DNA of 14,003 nucleotides. Origin: Pseudomonadota bacterium (GTDB lineage: Bacteria; Pseudomonadota; Gammaproteobacteria; Xanthomonadales; Marinicellaceae). Position numbers and translations under genes: made by a program. Under the pieces are notes generated by a model that saw only the letters and a list, made by a program, of their open reading frames with translations, made no database searches and was not told the DNA's origin. Positions 7,288-13,842 of the stretch are shown piece by piece. Within the stretch, counting starts at the first letter, position 1. Each line of letters starts with the position of its first letter. The DNA is taken from the NCBI GenBank assembly GCA_008501575.1, contig QQUO01000276.1:1-14003 (forward strand). The letters run 5' to 3'.

Positions 7288-7457
7288 TTAAAGAGACCTG
7301 CGCATAAATCGTGAATCGTGTTAAAAAGTCTAAAATTCCACCAGTCTGCGTTATGAAACTTACTAATAACGGCGTATTAGATTGCATTTCATGCCTTGAT
7401 TGGTGAAATTTTAGCTCTTTTTTCCTCCAACCCAGAATTATGCAAAGGTCTCTTTAA
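7288..7457. repeat. 170-bp imperfect palindrome (MITE-like or structured)
   Basis: The outer arms 7288-7307 and 7438-7457 are complementary at 18 of 20 positions (TTAAAGAGACCT... and ...AGGTCTCTTTAA). Middle arms 7330-7346 and 7398-7414 match at 15 of 17. The centre is CTAATA-ACGGCG-TATTAG (7363-7380). All three pairs share the same midpoint near 7372, so this is one structure with loose stretches between the paired blocks. It carries no open frame of note. It could be a miniature inverted-repeat element, a degenerate insertion sequence or a structured RNA. I see no target duplication at the ends. Confidence 0.75.
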
Positions 7458-7545
7458 GAATTACCAAATAATATAGTTTAATAAAGTGTCATTTCAGACA
7501 AACAACTACCTCAGTTATACTTAAAATGGAAACAGAAAATCTAAC

Positions 7546-7572
7546 AAAAAAAGCCCGAATAATTCGGGCTTT
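7546..7572 (-). terminator. Intrinsic terminator after beta-helix gene B
   Basis: A 10-bp perfect stem, AAAGCCCGAA (7550-7559) and TTCGGGCTTT (7563-7572), with loop TAA, followed on the minus strand by a T run (plus-strand A 7546-7552, partly paired). It lies 22 nt past the stop of the gene at 7595, the same position and design as the terminator of copy A, so it was probably part of the duplicated unit. Confidence 0.9.
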
Positions 7573-7594
7573 CCAGGATAGTTAGGTTGAGGTT

Positions 7595-8845
7595 TTATTC
7601 AAAACCGTTTTTGAAAATAATATCCAAATTAAATTCAAGCGCACCCACATCACAATCAAAATGACCATCCATATCACCGTCTATGGGCCGAACATTGCCT
7701 GTCTGATCATTGGCCAATAAACAGGATGCACCCGGTATAACATCCACTGCCGGCCCGCTGGCATTTAAATTATGGGTCGGTGTCGGGCCACCATTGTCAG
7801 CCAAATTAACATCAATTATTTCAGCCAACGTAACCACTGTCGGCACGATATCTGAAGCACCCACAGTCACGCCCGCCACGCCGGCGTTGCTGTTTAAACC
7901 GAATAAATTGTAATTATCAACGGTAACCGTACCACCGGTTGAGTCAATCTCAGAGCCACCGGTGCCCGAATTACCTGATATCAAAGTTTGATTCAAGATA
8001 ATGGTGGCGGTATCGTTGGATAAACCACCCCCTGCTGCACTGCTGGAGTTATCCACCAACGTCACATTATTCAATACAACCGTGGAGCTGTTGCCATAAT
8101 CCTGGTGCGAAATACCCCCACCTCTTAAATCTGAAGTGTTACCGCTAATGGTTGAATTAGATATGGTTAAATCCAATGCACCTCCATAATTACCTATGTA
8201 TAAGCCACCACCGCCTGAAGAAGTGGAAATGGTCGAGTTATTGCTGATGGTTGAGTCATCAATGGTCACCGATGCCCCCGAAACAGAGACGCCACCGGAA
8301 TAAAAATAATTGCCGAGACCATTATTGCCGGAAATTACCGACTGGACAATACTTCCAGAAGTGCCTGGGCTGAATTGAACGGCACCCCCTGAATTATTAG
8401 TAAAGATTGATTGGTTAATATTGAGAGAACCCGCATACACCCTAACGCCCGCCCCCCAGTTGTTTGAGTTATAGCCTCCTTGAACAGTGGTGTCATTGAG
8501 GGTTAATTGCCCGCTTGAATAACAGCCCACACATAACATCATAAAGTCACTACCATCAGATTGAATGGTGGCGCCATTGCCATTAATGGTGACATCTGAC
8601 TCAATTTCTGCTCTGGCAGTGACATTAATCACCGGCGAGGTTAATTCAAGAACATCGGCACCAGCACCGGCGCTGCATCCACCGGTGGCTGTGTCGGTAT
8701 TGGCCGCCACCACGGCATCTGCAAACGAGCAAGTGATCCCATCGACATGAATGGTGGCCCCTTGAGCGCCTGATAATTCCAGCAATAAAGCCGAAACCAA
8801 TGCTGTTTGTTTAATACGGTTGTTTTTTTTACGATTGTTTGCCAT
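7595..8845 (-). CDS. Choice-of-anchor Q beta-helix secreted protein, copy B
   Basis: A 416-residue secreted protein and tandem paralogue of the gene at 5835-7094. ATG 8845 is preceded by AGAGGTG at 4 nt. The signal peptide region ('IKQTALVSALLLELSGAQGA') and cap 'CSFADAVVAANTDTATGGCS' are nearly identical to copy A. Beta-helix repeats follow ('SLNINQSIFTNNSGGAVQFS', 'VTIDDSTISNNSTISTSSGG', 'LTISNSTISGNTSDLRGGG'). The end of the domain has 'DNGGPTPTHNLNASGPAVD' and 'CDVGALEF', and the chain ends 'DIIFKNGFE'. The difference from copy A is small up to about residue 120 and larger afterwards, mostly in the exposed turns. It has Cys pair differences ('MLCVGCYSSG' against 'MLSVGYYSSG' in A). Likely extracellular or surface-bound; function unknown. 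Confidence 0.9.
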   Translation of the reverse strand: MANNRKKNNRIKQTALVSALLLELSGAQGATIHVDGITCSFADAVVAANTDTATGGCSAGAGADVLELTSPVINVTARAEIESDVTINGNGATIQSDGSDFMMLCVGCYSSGQLTLNDTTVQGGYNSNNWGAGVRVYAGSLNINQSIFTNNSGGAVQFSPGTSGSIVQSVISGNNGLGNYFYSGGVSVSGASVTIDDSTISNNSTISTSSGGGGLYIGNYGGALDLTISNSTISGNTSDLRGGGISHQDYGNSSTVVLNNVTLVDNSSSAAGGGLSNDTATIILNQTLISGNSGTGGSEIDSTGGTVTVDNYNLFGLNSNAGVAGVTVGASDIVPTVVTLAEIIDVNLADNGGPTPTHNLNASGPAVDVIPGASCLLANDQTGNVRPIDGDMDGHFDCDVGALEFNLDIIFKNGFE

Positions 8846-8849
8846 TTTG

Positions 8850-8856
8850 CACCTCT
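8850..8856 (-). promoter_or_regulatory. Strong ribosome site fixing the start of copy B
   Basis: AGAGGTG on the minus strand lies 4 nt before ATG 8845, identical to the site of copy A, preceded by an A-rich run. Confidence 0.85.
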
Positions 8857-8906
8857 TTTTTTAAAGTTAAAAATAATCTCAGCCATAATTATGAAATAGT
8901 AAAGAC

Positions 8907-9018
8907 TATTTATCTGGACAACCATTGGACATTGCATGTCGTTTAAGGACAACAACGGGTTATAAAGGAAAAATAACGGAAAAACGTATTCCAGAAGCTT
9001 ATCAATGAAAGAGAACTT
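8907..9018 (-). repeat. Shared upstream box, copy 2
   Basis: The second copy of the block at 7160-7271, with 103 bp identical (8916-9018) and one mismatch at 8915. It carries the same palindrome (8928-8940) and GGACAAC direct repeats. It ends about 60 nt before the start of copy B, and the leader between has diverged clearly from that of copy A. Beyond 9018 only patchy similarity to 7272-7296 remains. The 84 nt from 9019 to the next gene hold an AT-rich stretch with no convincing terminator. Confidence 0.8.
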
Positions 9019-9102
9019 ATCTCTTAAGAAATTTATAAAGAATCAACTGATGATTTATTATTTTCATCAATCAGCAAAAATAAAAAATCCCTTTTATCGT
9101 GA

Positions 9103-11358
9103 TTAAAGCATTTTTTTTACCCATTTAAGGGGCTTACTCCAATCCCCGGCTACTTGTTGCCTGAATAAAGTCGCGGTTGGATACCATTCGCTGGTTTCTC
9201 CGGATTCATGCCAGCGCCAATCGGCATTTGTACAGAGCAAAATCCAGGTTTCTTTTCCCAGTGCCGCGGCCAGATGGGCGATGGCGGTGTCCACGGAAAT
9301 CACCAGATCCAACTGATCAACCAAAGCCGCTGTACGGGCATAGCCGGGTAATTCCGGCTCTAAGTCGATCACATTGTGCTGTTTGAGCAAATCCCGCTCA
9401 TCATTACTTAAGGGCATTTGTAAAGAATAAAACCGGGCATCAATGCCCGCTGTTAAGGTCATTAATTCTGCCAATGGTATGGCTCGATTCGACTCGTTAA
9501 CATGTGAGGCGGCACCGGCCCAAGCCAGGCCGATTTTACGCTGACCTTTGAGTTCGCTGACCACCACTTGTTTGGGAATTTCAAGGTAGCGTTCCGGTGC
9601 CGGCAAATTCTCCAGCGTGATTCCCAAATGCCGGGGCAAACTCAGCAACGGACAATACACATCAAATAAATCCCTATCCAAAGCACCGGGAATACGGCTT
9701 TGGCTCACACCGGGAATTTCGGCCACCAGAGGTGCCAGGTTTTCCGGTCCGAAGTAAATCACCTCTTTACAGCGCTCGGCCAATAACGGCAGGAAACGCC
9801 AGAACATAATGTGATCACCGTTACCTTGTTCTGAATGGACTAAAATGGTTTTGTCACTAATATCTTCACCCTGCCATTGTGGTTTATCGCATTTAAACGG
9901 CACAAATTGTGGTGTCTGCCAACGCCAATCGTATTCCAGCCAGCCGTCACTGTAATTTCTTTGTTTCAGGAGTAATTTGCCGCGATTGTAATGGGCCAGA
10001 GCAAACTGTTGGTCGGTGGCAATGGCTTGATCAAAGTATTGCATCGCTTGATTATCTTCACCCAATTCTTGATAGGCACAGCCCAGCGAGTTCATGGCTT
10101 CGGCATTATCCGGACTTCGTTGTAAGACTTTTTGTAACTGGGTAATCGCCTGTTGCCACTTTTTGGCATCCAGTAAACAAACACCGTATTGCTGATTGGT
10201 GACCGGGTGATCGGGGTACTGTTTTAGTAGCTCTTGGTACAGTGTTAAAGCTTCATCTAAATCGCCGTTAACATGGGCCCGAGAAGCCGCTTCTAATGGG
10301 GCTTGAACCGGATCTGCCGGGGCCAAATTTTTCAACACCGCATCCGGTAATTCATAAGAACTGGCCAAAAACGGGCTTTGGCCATCGACAATGGCTGCAA
10401 ACTGATGGGGCAGTACCTTGACCTCAAACACTTCTTGGACATTACCGGTGAACACCAAAAAGGCAACAATTTGGCCTGTCTGGGTATCCACCACCCACAC
10501 CCCGCTTTGGCGCTGATCAACCCGTTTGGTTAAGGGCAAACCGGCAAAAGTCGAACTTTCTCGAATTTGTGATAAACCAATCAGGGCATAGCGATCAATA
10601 AAATCTAAACCTCGGGTAAAACCGGGTAATTCCGCCACCACCTCAGGTGCCTTGCCTTTTTCCATGCGCATTAACTGCCCGGAACCGGATGATAAAAACC
10701 ACAAGGAATTTTTATACCATCTGGGTGAATGCGGCATGCACAAACCATCCACCAACACTTCGTTTGTCGTGATATCCATAATCTGGCCACCGGAAATTTT
10801 ATTTTTCCGCCAACCACCGGGTTCATCGGATGCACCCAGCATACTGACATAACGCGGTACCCCGTCACGAAAACCTAAACCATTGAGGTGGCAACGATCG
10901 GTTAAATCATAAGCTGTAATAAAAGGCGGGCGCCATTCGGGTTTAAAACTGTGGTCTTGATCCAGGGTCGCTAAACAGGACATTTTGGTGTTAATAAACC
11001 ACAGTTTATGGTGTTTATCGTAGCCCATTTCATGAATGTCGATGGCACCGGTGATGTGGTTTTTGCGCGGCAAATAACAGGCATCAACTTGCTCCCCTTG
11101 ACCCACTTTGGGGCCCACGGCGGCTAAATTGCGAAAGGTGGTGATTGAGGCGGCACCACCCACGGAAAATTCATTGGCACGTTTAGCAATGCCCATGGGT
11201 CGGTCAAAAGCCATAAAGTGGGTGTTAATGCCCTGGCCCTGTGGCCTAATCATCACCAGTTGCCCTGCTTGATATGTTGACACCAATAAATTACAACGTC
11301 CAAGCGTCAGTAATTCACGAAATGAATCGGTGGATTGGCTGGAAAAAATTTCAGTCAT
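9103..11358 (-). CDS. TIGR03032/DUF4915 - TPR - GT9-like glycosyltransferase fusion
   Basis: A 751-residue protein with three parts. Residues about 10-340 match the TIGR03032 (DUF4915) family, with 'LLVSTYQAGQLVMIR', 'FDRPMGIA', 'YDKHHKLWFINTKMSCLATL', 'HLNGLGFRDGVPRYVSMLGA', 'GLCMPHSPRWYKNSLWFLSSG' and 'VWVVDTQTG'; this part looks like a beta-propeller-type repeat protein of unknown role. Residues about 355-465 are three TPR units ('GDLDEALTLYQELLKQYPDH', 'KWQQAITQLQKVLQRSPDNA', 'DNQAMQYFDQAIATDQQFAL'). Residues about 485-751 resemble GT9/heptosyltransferase-type domains attached to TPRs, with 'ILVHSEQGNGDHIMFWRFLP', 'IGLAWAGAA' and 'VISVDTAIAHLAAALGKETW'. No signal peptide or membrane segment is seen, so it is likely cytoplasmic. 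It is a candidate protein glycosyltransferase or sugar-polymer enzyme; donor and acceptor are unknown. The start has no strong ribosome site. Confidence 0.85.
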   Translation of the reverse strand: MTEIFSSQSTDSFRELLTLGRCNLLVSTYQAGQLVMIRPQGQGINTHFMAFDRPMGIAKRANEFSVGGAASITTFRNLAAVGPKVGQGEQVDACYLPRKNHITGAIDIHEMGYDKHHKLWFINTKMSCLATLDQDHSFKPEWRPPFITAYDLTDRCHLNGLGFRDGVPRYVSMLGASDEPGGWRKNKISGGQIMDITTNEVLVDGLCMPHSPRWYKNSLWFLSSGSGQLMRMEKGKAPEVVAELPGFTRGLDFIDRYALIGLSQIRESSTFAGLPLTKRVDQRQSGVWVVDTQTGQIVAFLVFTGNVQEVFEVKVLPHQFAAIVDGQSPFLASSYELPDAVLKNLAPADPVQAPLEAASRAHVNGDLDEALTLYQELLKQYPDHPVTNQQYGVCLLDAKKWQQAITQLQKVLQRSPDNAEAMNSLGCAYQELGEDNQAMQYFDQAIATDQQFALAHYNRGKLLLKQRNYSDGWLEYDWRWQTPQFVPFKCDKPQWQGEDISDKTILVHSEQGNGDHIMFWRFLPLLAERCKEVIYFGPENLAPLVAEIPGVSQSRIPGALDRDLFDVYCPLLSLPRHLGITLENLPAPERYLEIPKQVVVSELKGQRKIGLAWAGAASHVNESNRAIPLAELMTLTAGIDARFYSLQMPLSNDERDLLKQHNVIDLEPELPGYARTAALVDQLDLVISVDTAIAHLAAALGKETWILLCTNADWRWHESGETSEWYPTATLFRQQVAGDWSKPLKWVKKML

Positions 11359-11392
11359 GGGTTATCGGCTTGTCTTAATTGATGATGGCTTT

Positions 11393-11421
11393 ATTATGCC
11401 ATTGTCATTTCCATTAGTTAA
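11393..11421 (-). promoter_or_regulatory. Candidate promoter of the TIGR03032-TPR-GT gene
   Basis: On the minus strand, TTAACT (plus 11416-11421) and CATAAT (plus 11393-11398) are separated by 17 nt. Transcription would start near 11386, leaving a leader of about 28 nt before ATG 11358. Confidence 0.45.
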
Positions 11422-11425
11422 TAGA

Positions 11426-11445
11426 GATTTCTAAAGAAAGAAATC
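11426..11445. repeat. 7-bp inverted repeat between divergent promoters
   Basis: GATTTCT (11426-11432) and AGAAATC (11439-11445) form a perfect inverted repeat with a 6-nt spacer. It lies just upstream of the -35 for the minus-strand gene and about 41 nt upstream of the TATAAT of the aldehyde dehydrogenase gene, a place where one regulator could affect both. Chance is possible in such AT-rich DNA. Confidence 0.4.
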
Positions 11446-11486
11446 AGGCACTTTTTTTAACCGCGACTTAAGGGCTGATGGGTTAT

Positions 11487-11492
11487 TATAAT
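11487..11492 (+). promoter_or_regulatory. Perfect TATAAT -10 of the aldehyde dehydrogenase gene
   Basis: TATAAT at 11487-11492 puts transcription start near 11499, giving a leader of about 20 nt to ATG 11519. No good -35 is seen at 16-18 nt, so an activator may be needed. It argues against the in-frame TTG at 11495 as start. Confidence 0.4.
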
Positions 11493-11518
11493 TATTGATT
11501 TACACCAAGATAAAATTC

Positions 11519-12913
11519 ATGAGCCAAATCACCACCTTAAATCCATACAACCACACCACGCTCAATGACTATACCATGCACAGCCGTGACCAGATGTTAA
11601 CGGCCTTACAGTTGGCTGACGACCGCTTTAATCGATGGCGTCATAGCACCTTTAAAGAACGGGCTAACTTAATGCTGAAATTGGCGAAATTACTAAAAAA
11701 ACAACGCGATGAATTGGCGACACTAATAACCCACGAAATGGGCAAGCCAATCAGGGAAGCCCGCACTGAAATTGAAAAATGCGCCTGGGTCTGCGAATAT
11801 TATGCCGAATTTGCCGAAGATTTTTTAACAGACAAAATAATCAGTACCGATGCCCACACCAGCTTTATCCGGCACGAACCCTTGGGGGTGGTACTGGCGG
11901 TGATGCCATGGAATTATCCCTTTTGGCAAGTATTTCGTTTTGCCGCACCGGCTTTAATGGCCGGCAATGTGGGGCTGCTTAAGCATGCTTCAAATGTTAC
12001 CGGATGTGCCCTTAAAATCGCTGAATTAATTCATCAAGCCGGTTTTGATGAAGGTTGTTTTCAGACTTTAATTATCAATCATGAGCTAACCGCAATGTTA
12101 ATCAAACAACCTAAATTAAAAGCCGTGACATTGACCGGTAGTGAAAAAGCCGGCCGAATAATTGCCGCTTTAGCGGGTCAGGAAATTAAAAAAACAGTGC
12201 TCGAATTAGGTGGTTCCAATGCGTTTGTGGTGTTGGCGGATGCCGATTTAGACAGCATCATGGACACCGCAGTGACAGCCCGTTTTCAAAACACCGGCCA
12301 AAGCTGCATCGCCGCTAAACGCTTTATTGTGGAAGCGTCAATCTATGATGAGTTTTTACAGCGTTTTCAAAATAAAATAAAACAACTGAATTTCGGTGAT
12401 CCATTAAGTGAAGACACCCGCCTTGGCCCCATGGCTCGGGAAGATTTAGCTCAAGAACTGGCTGACCAACTGCAACGATCCGTTAATCAAGGGGCAAAAA
12501 TTATTTATGGCGGAAAACAAAACAGCACGTATTTTGAAGCCACCATTGTCACCGATGTAACGGTTGATATGCCGCTGATGCAAGAGGAGACTTTTGGTCC
12601 GGTGGCACCGATATATAAAGCCAACAACACAGAACATGCGCTGGATGTCGCCGCCGCCACCCGCTTTGGCCTGGGCGTGACCATTTGTACCCGAAACCCC
12701 GAAGCAATTTTAAAACAACTACACCGATTCCCTGATGGGGCGGTGTTTATTAATGAACTGGTCAAATCCGACCCACGATTACCCTTTGGTGGCACCGGTA
12801 TTTCCGGTTATGGTCGCGAATTATCCAGTATCGGTATTAAAGAGTTTATCAACCAGAAAACCGTTTTTGTGAAAACCAATCAATCCTTAAAAACGGATGG
12901 TTTTATGGTTTAA
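11519..12913 (+). CDS. NAD(P)-dependent succinate-semialdehyde dehydrogenase-type ALDH
   Basis: A 464-residue cytoplasmic aldehyde dehydrogenase from ATG 11519. Catalytic features are Asn132 in 'MPWNYPFWQVF', the cofactor-site Lys155 in 'LLKHAS', the nucleotide-binding 'TGSEKAGR' (206-213), general base Glu229 in 'LELGGSNAFVV' and nucleophile Cys263 in 'NTGQSCIAAKRFIV'. The C-terminal 'RLPFGGTGISGYGREL' is also typical. The length and the 'GQSCIAAKRFI' and 'PFWQVFRFAAPALMAGNVGL' patterns point to the Sad/YneI and GabD-like group, which oxidises succinate semialdehyde to succinate. Substrate choice and NAD or NADP preference cannot be read from sequence here, so no symbol is given. It is alone in its transcript, with no GABA transaminase next to it. 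The last 11 bases overlap the convergent lipoprotein gene. Confidence 0.9.
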   Translation: MSQITTLNPYNHTTLNDYTMHSRDQMLTALQLADDRFNRWRHSTFKERANLMLKLAKLLKKQRDELATLITHEMGKPIREARTEIEKCAWVCEYYAEFAEDFLTDKIISTDAHTSFIRHEPLGVVLAVMPWNYPFWQVFRFAAPALMAGNVGLLKHASNVTGCALKIAELIHQAGFDEGCFQTLIINHELTAMLIKQPKLKAVTLTGSEKAGRIIAALAGQEIKKTVLELGGSNAFVVLADADLDSIMDTAVTARFQNTGQSCIAAKRFIVEASIYDEFLQRFQNKIKQLNFGDPLSEDTRLGPMAREDLAQELADQLQRSVNQGAKIIYGGKQNSTYFEATIVTDVTVDMPLMQEETFGPVAPIYKANNTEHALDVAAATRFGLGVTICTRNPEAILKQLHRFPDGAVFINELVKSDPRLPFGGTGISGYGRELSSIGIKEFINQKTVFVKTNQSLKTDGFMV

Positions 12914-13706
12914 CCGGTAATGCTTTGAAAAAATATCGAATACCATCATCTTGTAAACGGCTTATGTCCCCATTACGCTGATTTTTCCACAGCAAACGAC
13001 CATTTTTGTTATCAAATAATACAGCCGTGCTCAAAGGTTGATTGCCAGCAGTCAGTGGCAATCCTATGCCCACATGGCCACCGCTGACACTGCCGGAGCT
13101 AATTCCCACCGAAACCACGCCTGACCCCAGTTTTTTTAGAAAAGAAACCTGCGGCACCAACACCCGAATGTGTAAAACACCAACTGAATCAGTGGCGGGC
13201 GTCATCAAGGACTGAAAATTGATGGACTTAAGGTGCACCCGTTGTAAATAGTTCTGATTATCTTTGGTTGCCGGTGTTAAAGCAATTCGTTGAGCATCCA
13301 TAAAAGAGGCCATCAATTGGTCTTGTATCGGAAAGGGATAAGAACTCTGGATATAAAAGGGTGGATACAAAATCTCATTATGTCGTTGGCCGTCACGAAC
13401 GTGTGTAAAGGCCATATCAGGATGCAGTCCAACACCACTGGTGACTAAAGCCCATTCGACATCATAATACTTTTCTTTTAAGACATTCGTAATTTGTAAT
13501 TTGAGGGATTCGATTTGTACTTGATTCTTTTCTGAATCGTAATCCATCAGTTCATTAAGGCCATCAACAAAGTGGACATAATCAAGGGCCACCACAATTC
13601 GGTTAAATTCCGGCTCTGAGGAAATGGGATTAAGGTAGCTTCTTTTAGAGGTGCAGGCCACCAATAACATTATCAGTACTGACCATAAACAGGTTCTCAC
13701 CGCCAT
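12903..13706 (-). CDS. Lipoprotein of unknown family
   Basis: A 267-residue protein from ATG 13706, with lipoprotein signal 'MAVRTCLWSVLIMLLVACTS': lipobox LVAC, Cys18 lipidated. The open frame continues upstream to 13910, but that would cross a hairpin and a divergent promoter, so 13706 is preferred. The mature part has an acidic segment ('LNELMDYDSEKNQVQIESLK'), then a mixed region with 'ILYPPFYIQSSYPFPIQDQL', and a Gly/Ser/Val-rich stretch 'SGVVSVGISSGSVSGGHVGI' that may be a flexible or membrane-close strand region. 'TAVLFDNKNGRLLWKNQRNG' suggests the end of a strand-turn-strand domain. I do not recognise the family. It shares 11 bases at its 3' end with the aldehyde dehydrogenase gene on the other strand. 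Confidence 0.8.
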   Translation of the reverse strand: MAVRTCLWSVLIMLLVACTSKRSYLNPISSEPEFNRIVVALDYVHFVDGLNELMDYDSEKNQVQIESLKLQITNVLKEKYYDVEWALVTSGVGLHPDMAFTHVRDGQRHNEILYPPFYIQSSYPFPIQDQLMASFMDAQRIALTPATKDNQNYLQRVHLKSINFQSLMTPATDSVGVLHIRVLVPQVSFLKKLGSGVVSVGISSGSVSGGHVGIGLPLTAGNQPLSTAVLFDNKNGRLLWKNQRNGDISRLQDDGIRYFFKALPVKP

Positions 13707-13718
13707 ATCTATTTTGAA

Positions 13719-13752
13719 CTTTAAAAGCTGTAGTCTACCACAGCTTTTAAAG
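13719..13752 (-). promoter_or_regulatory. 13-bp hairpin in the lipoprotein leader
   Basis: CTTTAAAAGCTGT (13719-13731) and ACAGCTTTTAAAG (13740-13752) are perfect inverted repeats with an 8-nt loop. The hairpin ends 12 nt before ATG 13706 and lies inside the predicted leader (transcription start near 13796). No clear ribosome site follows. On neither strand does a good T run follow, so a normal terminator is unlikely. It may be an RNA element or an operator. Confidence 0.7.
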
Positions 13753-13802
13753 GCATTTCTTTGCGGGCTACTCGCATACTTAACTTTAGATTTATCATCT
13801 TT

Positions 13803-13829
13803 TTTATAGCATAATGTTATTTTATTCAA
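13803..13829 (-). promoter_or_regulatory. Candidate extended -10 promoter for the lipoprotein gene
   Basis: On the minus strand, TGC-TATAAA (plus 13803-13811) is an extended -10, with TTGAAT (plus 13824-13829) 15 nt upstream as a suboptimal -35. Start near 13796 gives a leader of about 90 nt with the hairpin inside. On the plus strand CATAAT (13810-13815) overlaps it and may serve the gene at 13843. Confidence 0.4.
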
Positions 13830-13842
13830 TCGGCTGATAACA

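Larger units (their letters stand above)
7095..7594. other. 500-nt non-coding interval between the two beta-helix genes
   Basis: From left to right it holds the ribosome site and 65-nt leader of copy A (7095-7159), the shared upstream box (7160-7271), a 170-bp imperfect palindrome (7288-7457), an AT-rich stretch with nothing I recognise (7458-7545) and the terminator of copy B (7546-7572). A minus-strand open frame at 7196-7387 crosses the box and palindrome and looks non-coding. Confidence 0.8.

Noticed and set aside
7196..7387. Minus-strand open frame of 63 codons between the beta-helix genes
   Set aside because: It crosses the shared box and half of the palindrome, has no ribosome site and no recognisable protein features.
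7288..7457. The palindrome as an integron attC site or CRISPR-like repeat
   Set aside because: There is no GTTRRRY/RYYYAAC core pair at the ends, no integrase or cassette array, and no series of spaced direct repeats.
9048..9069. Stem TGATGA/TCATCA after the TIGR03032-TPR-GT gene as a terminator
   Set aside because: The stem is only 6 bp of mostly A/T pairs and no T run follows on the minus strand.
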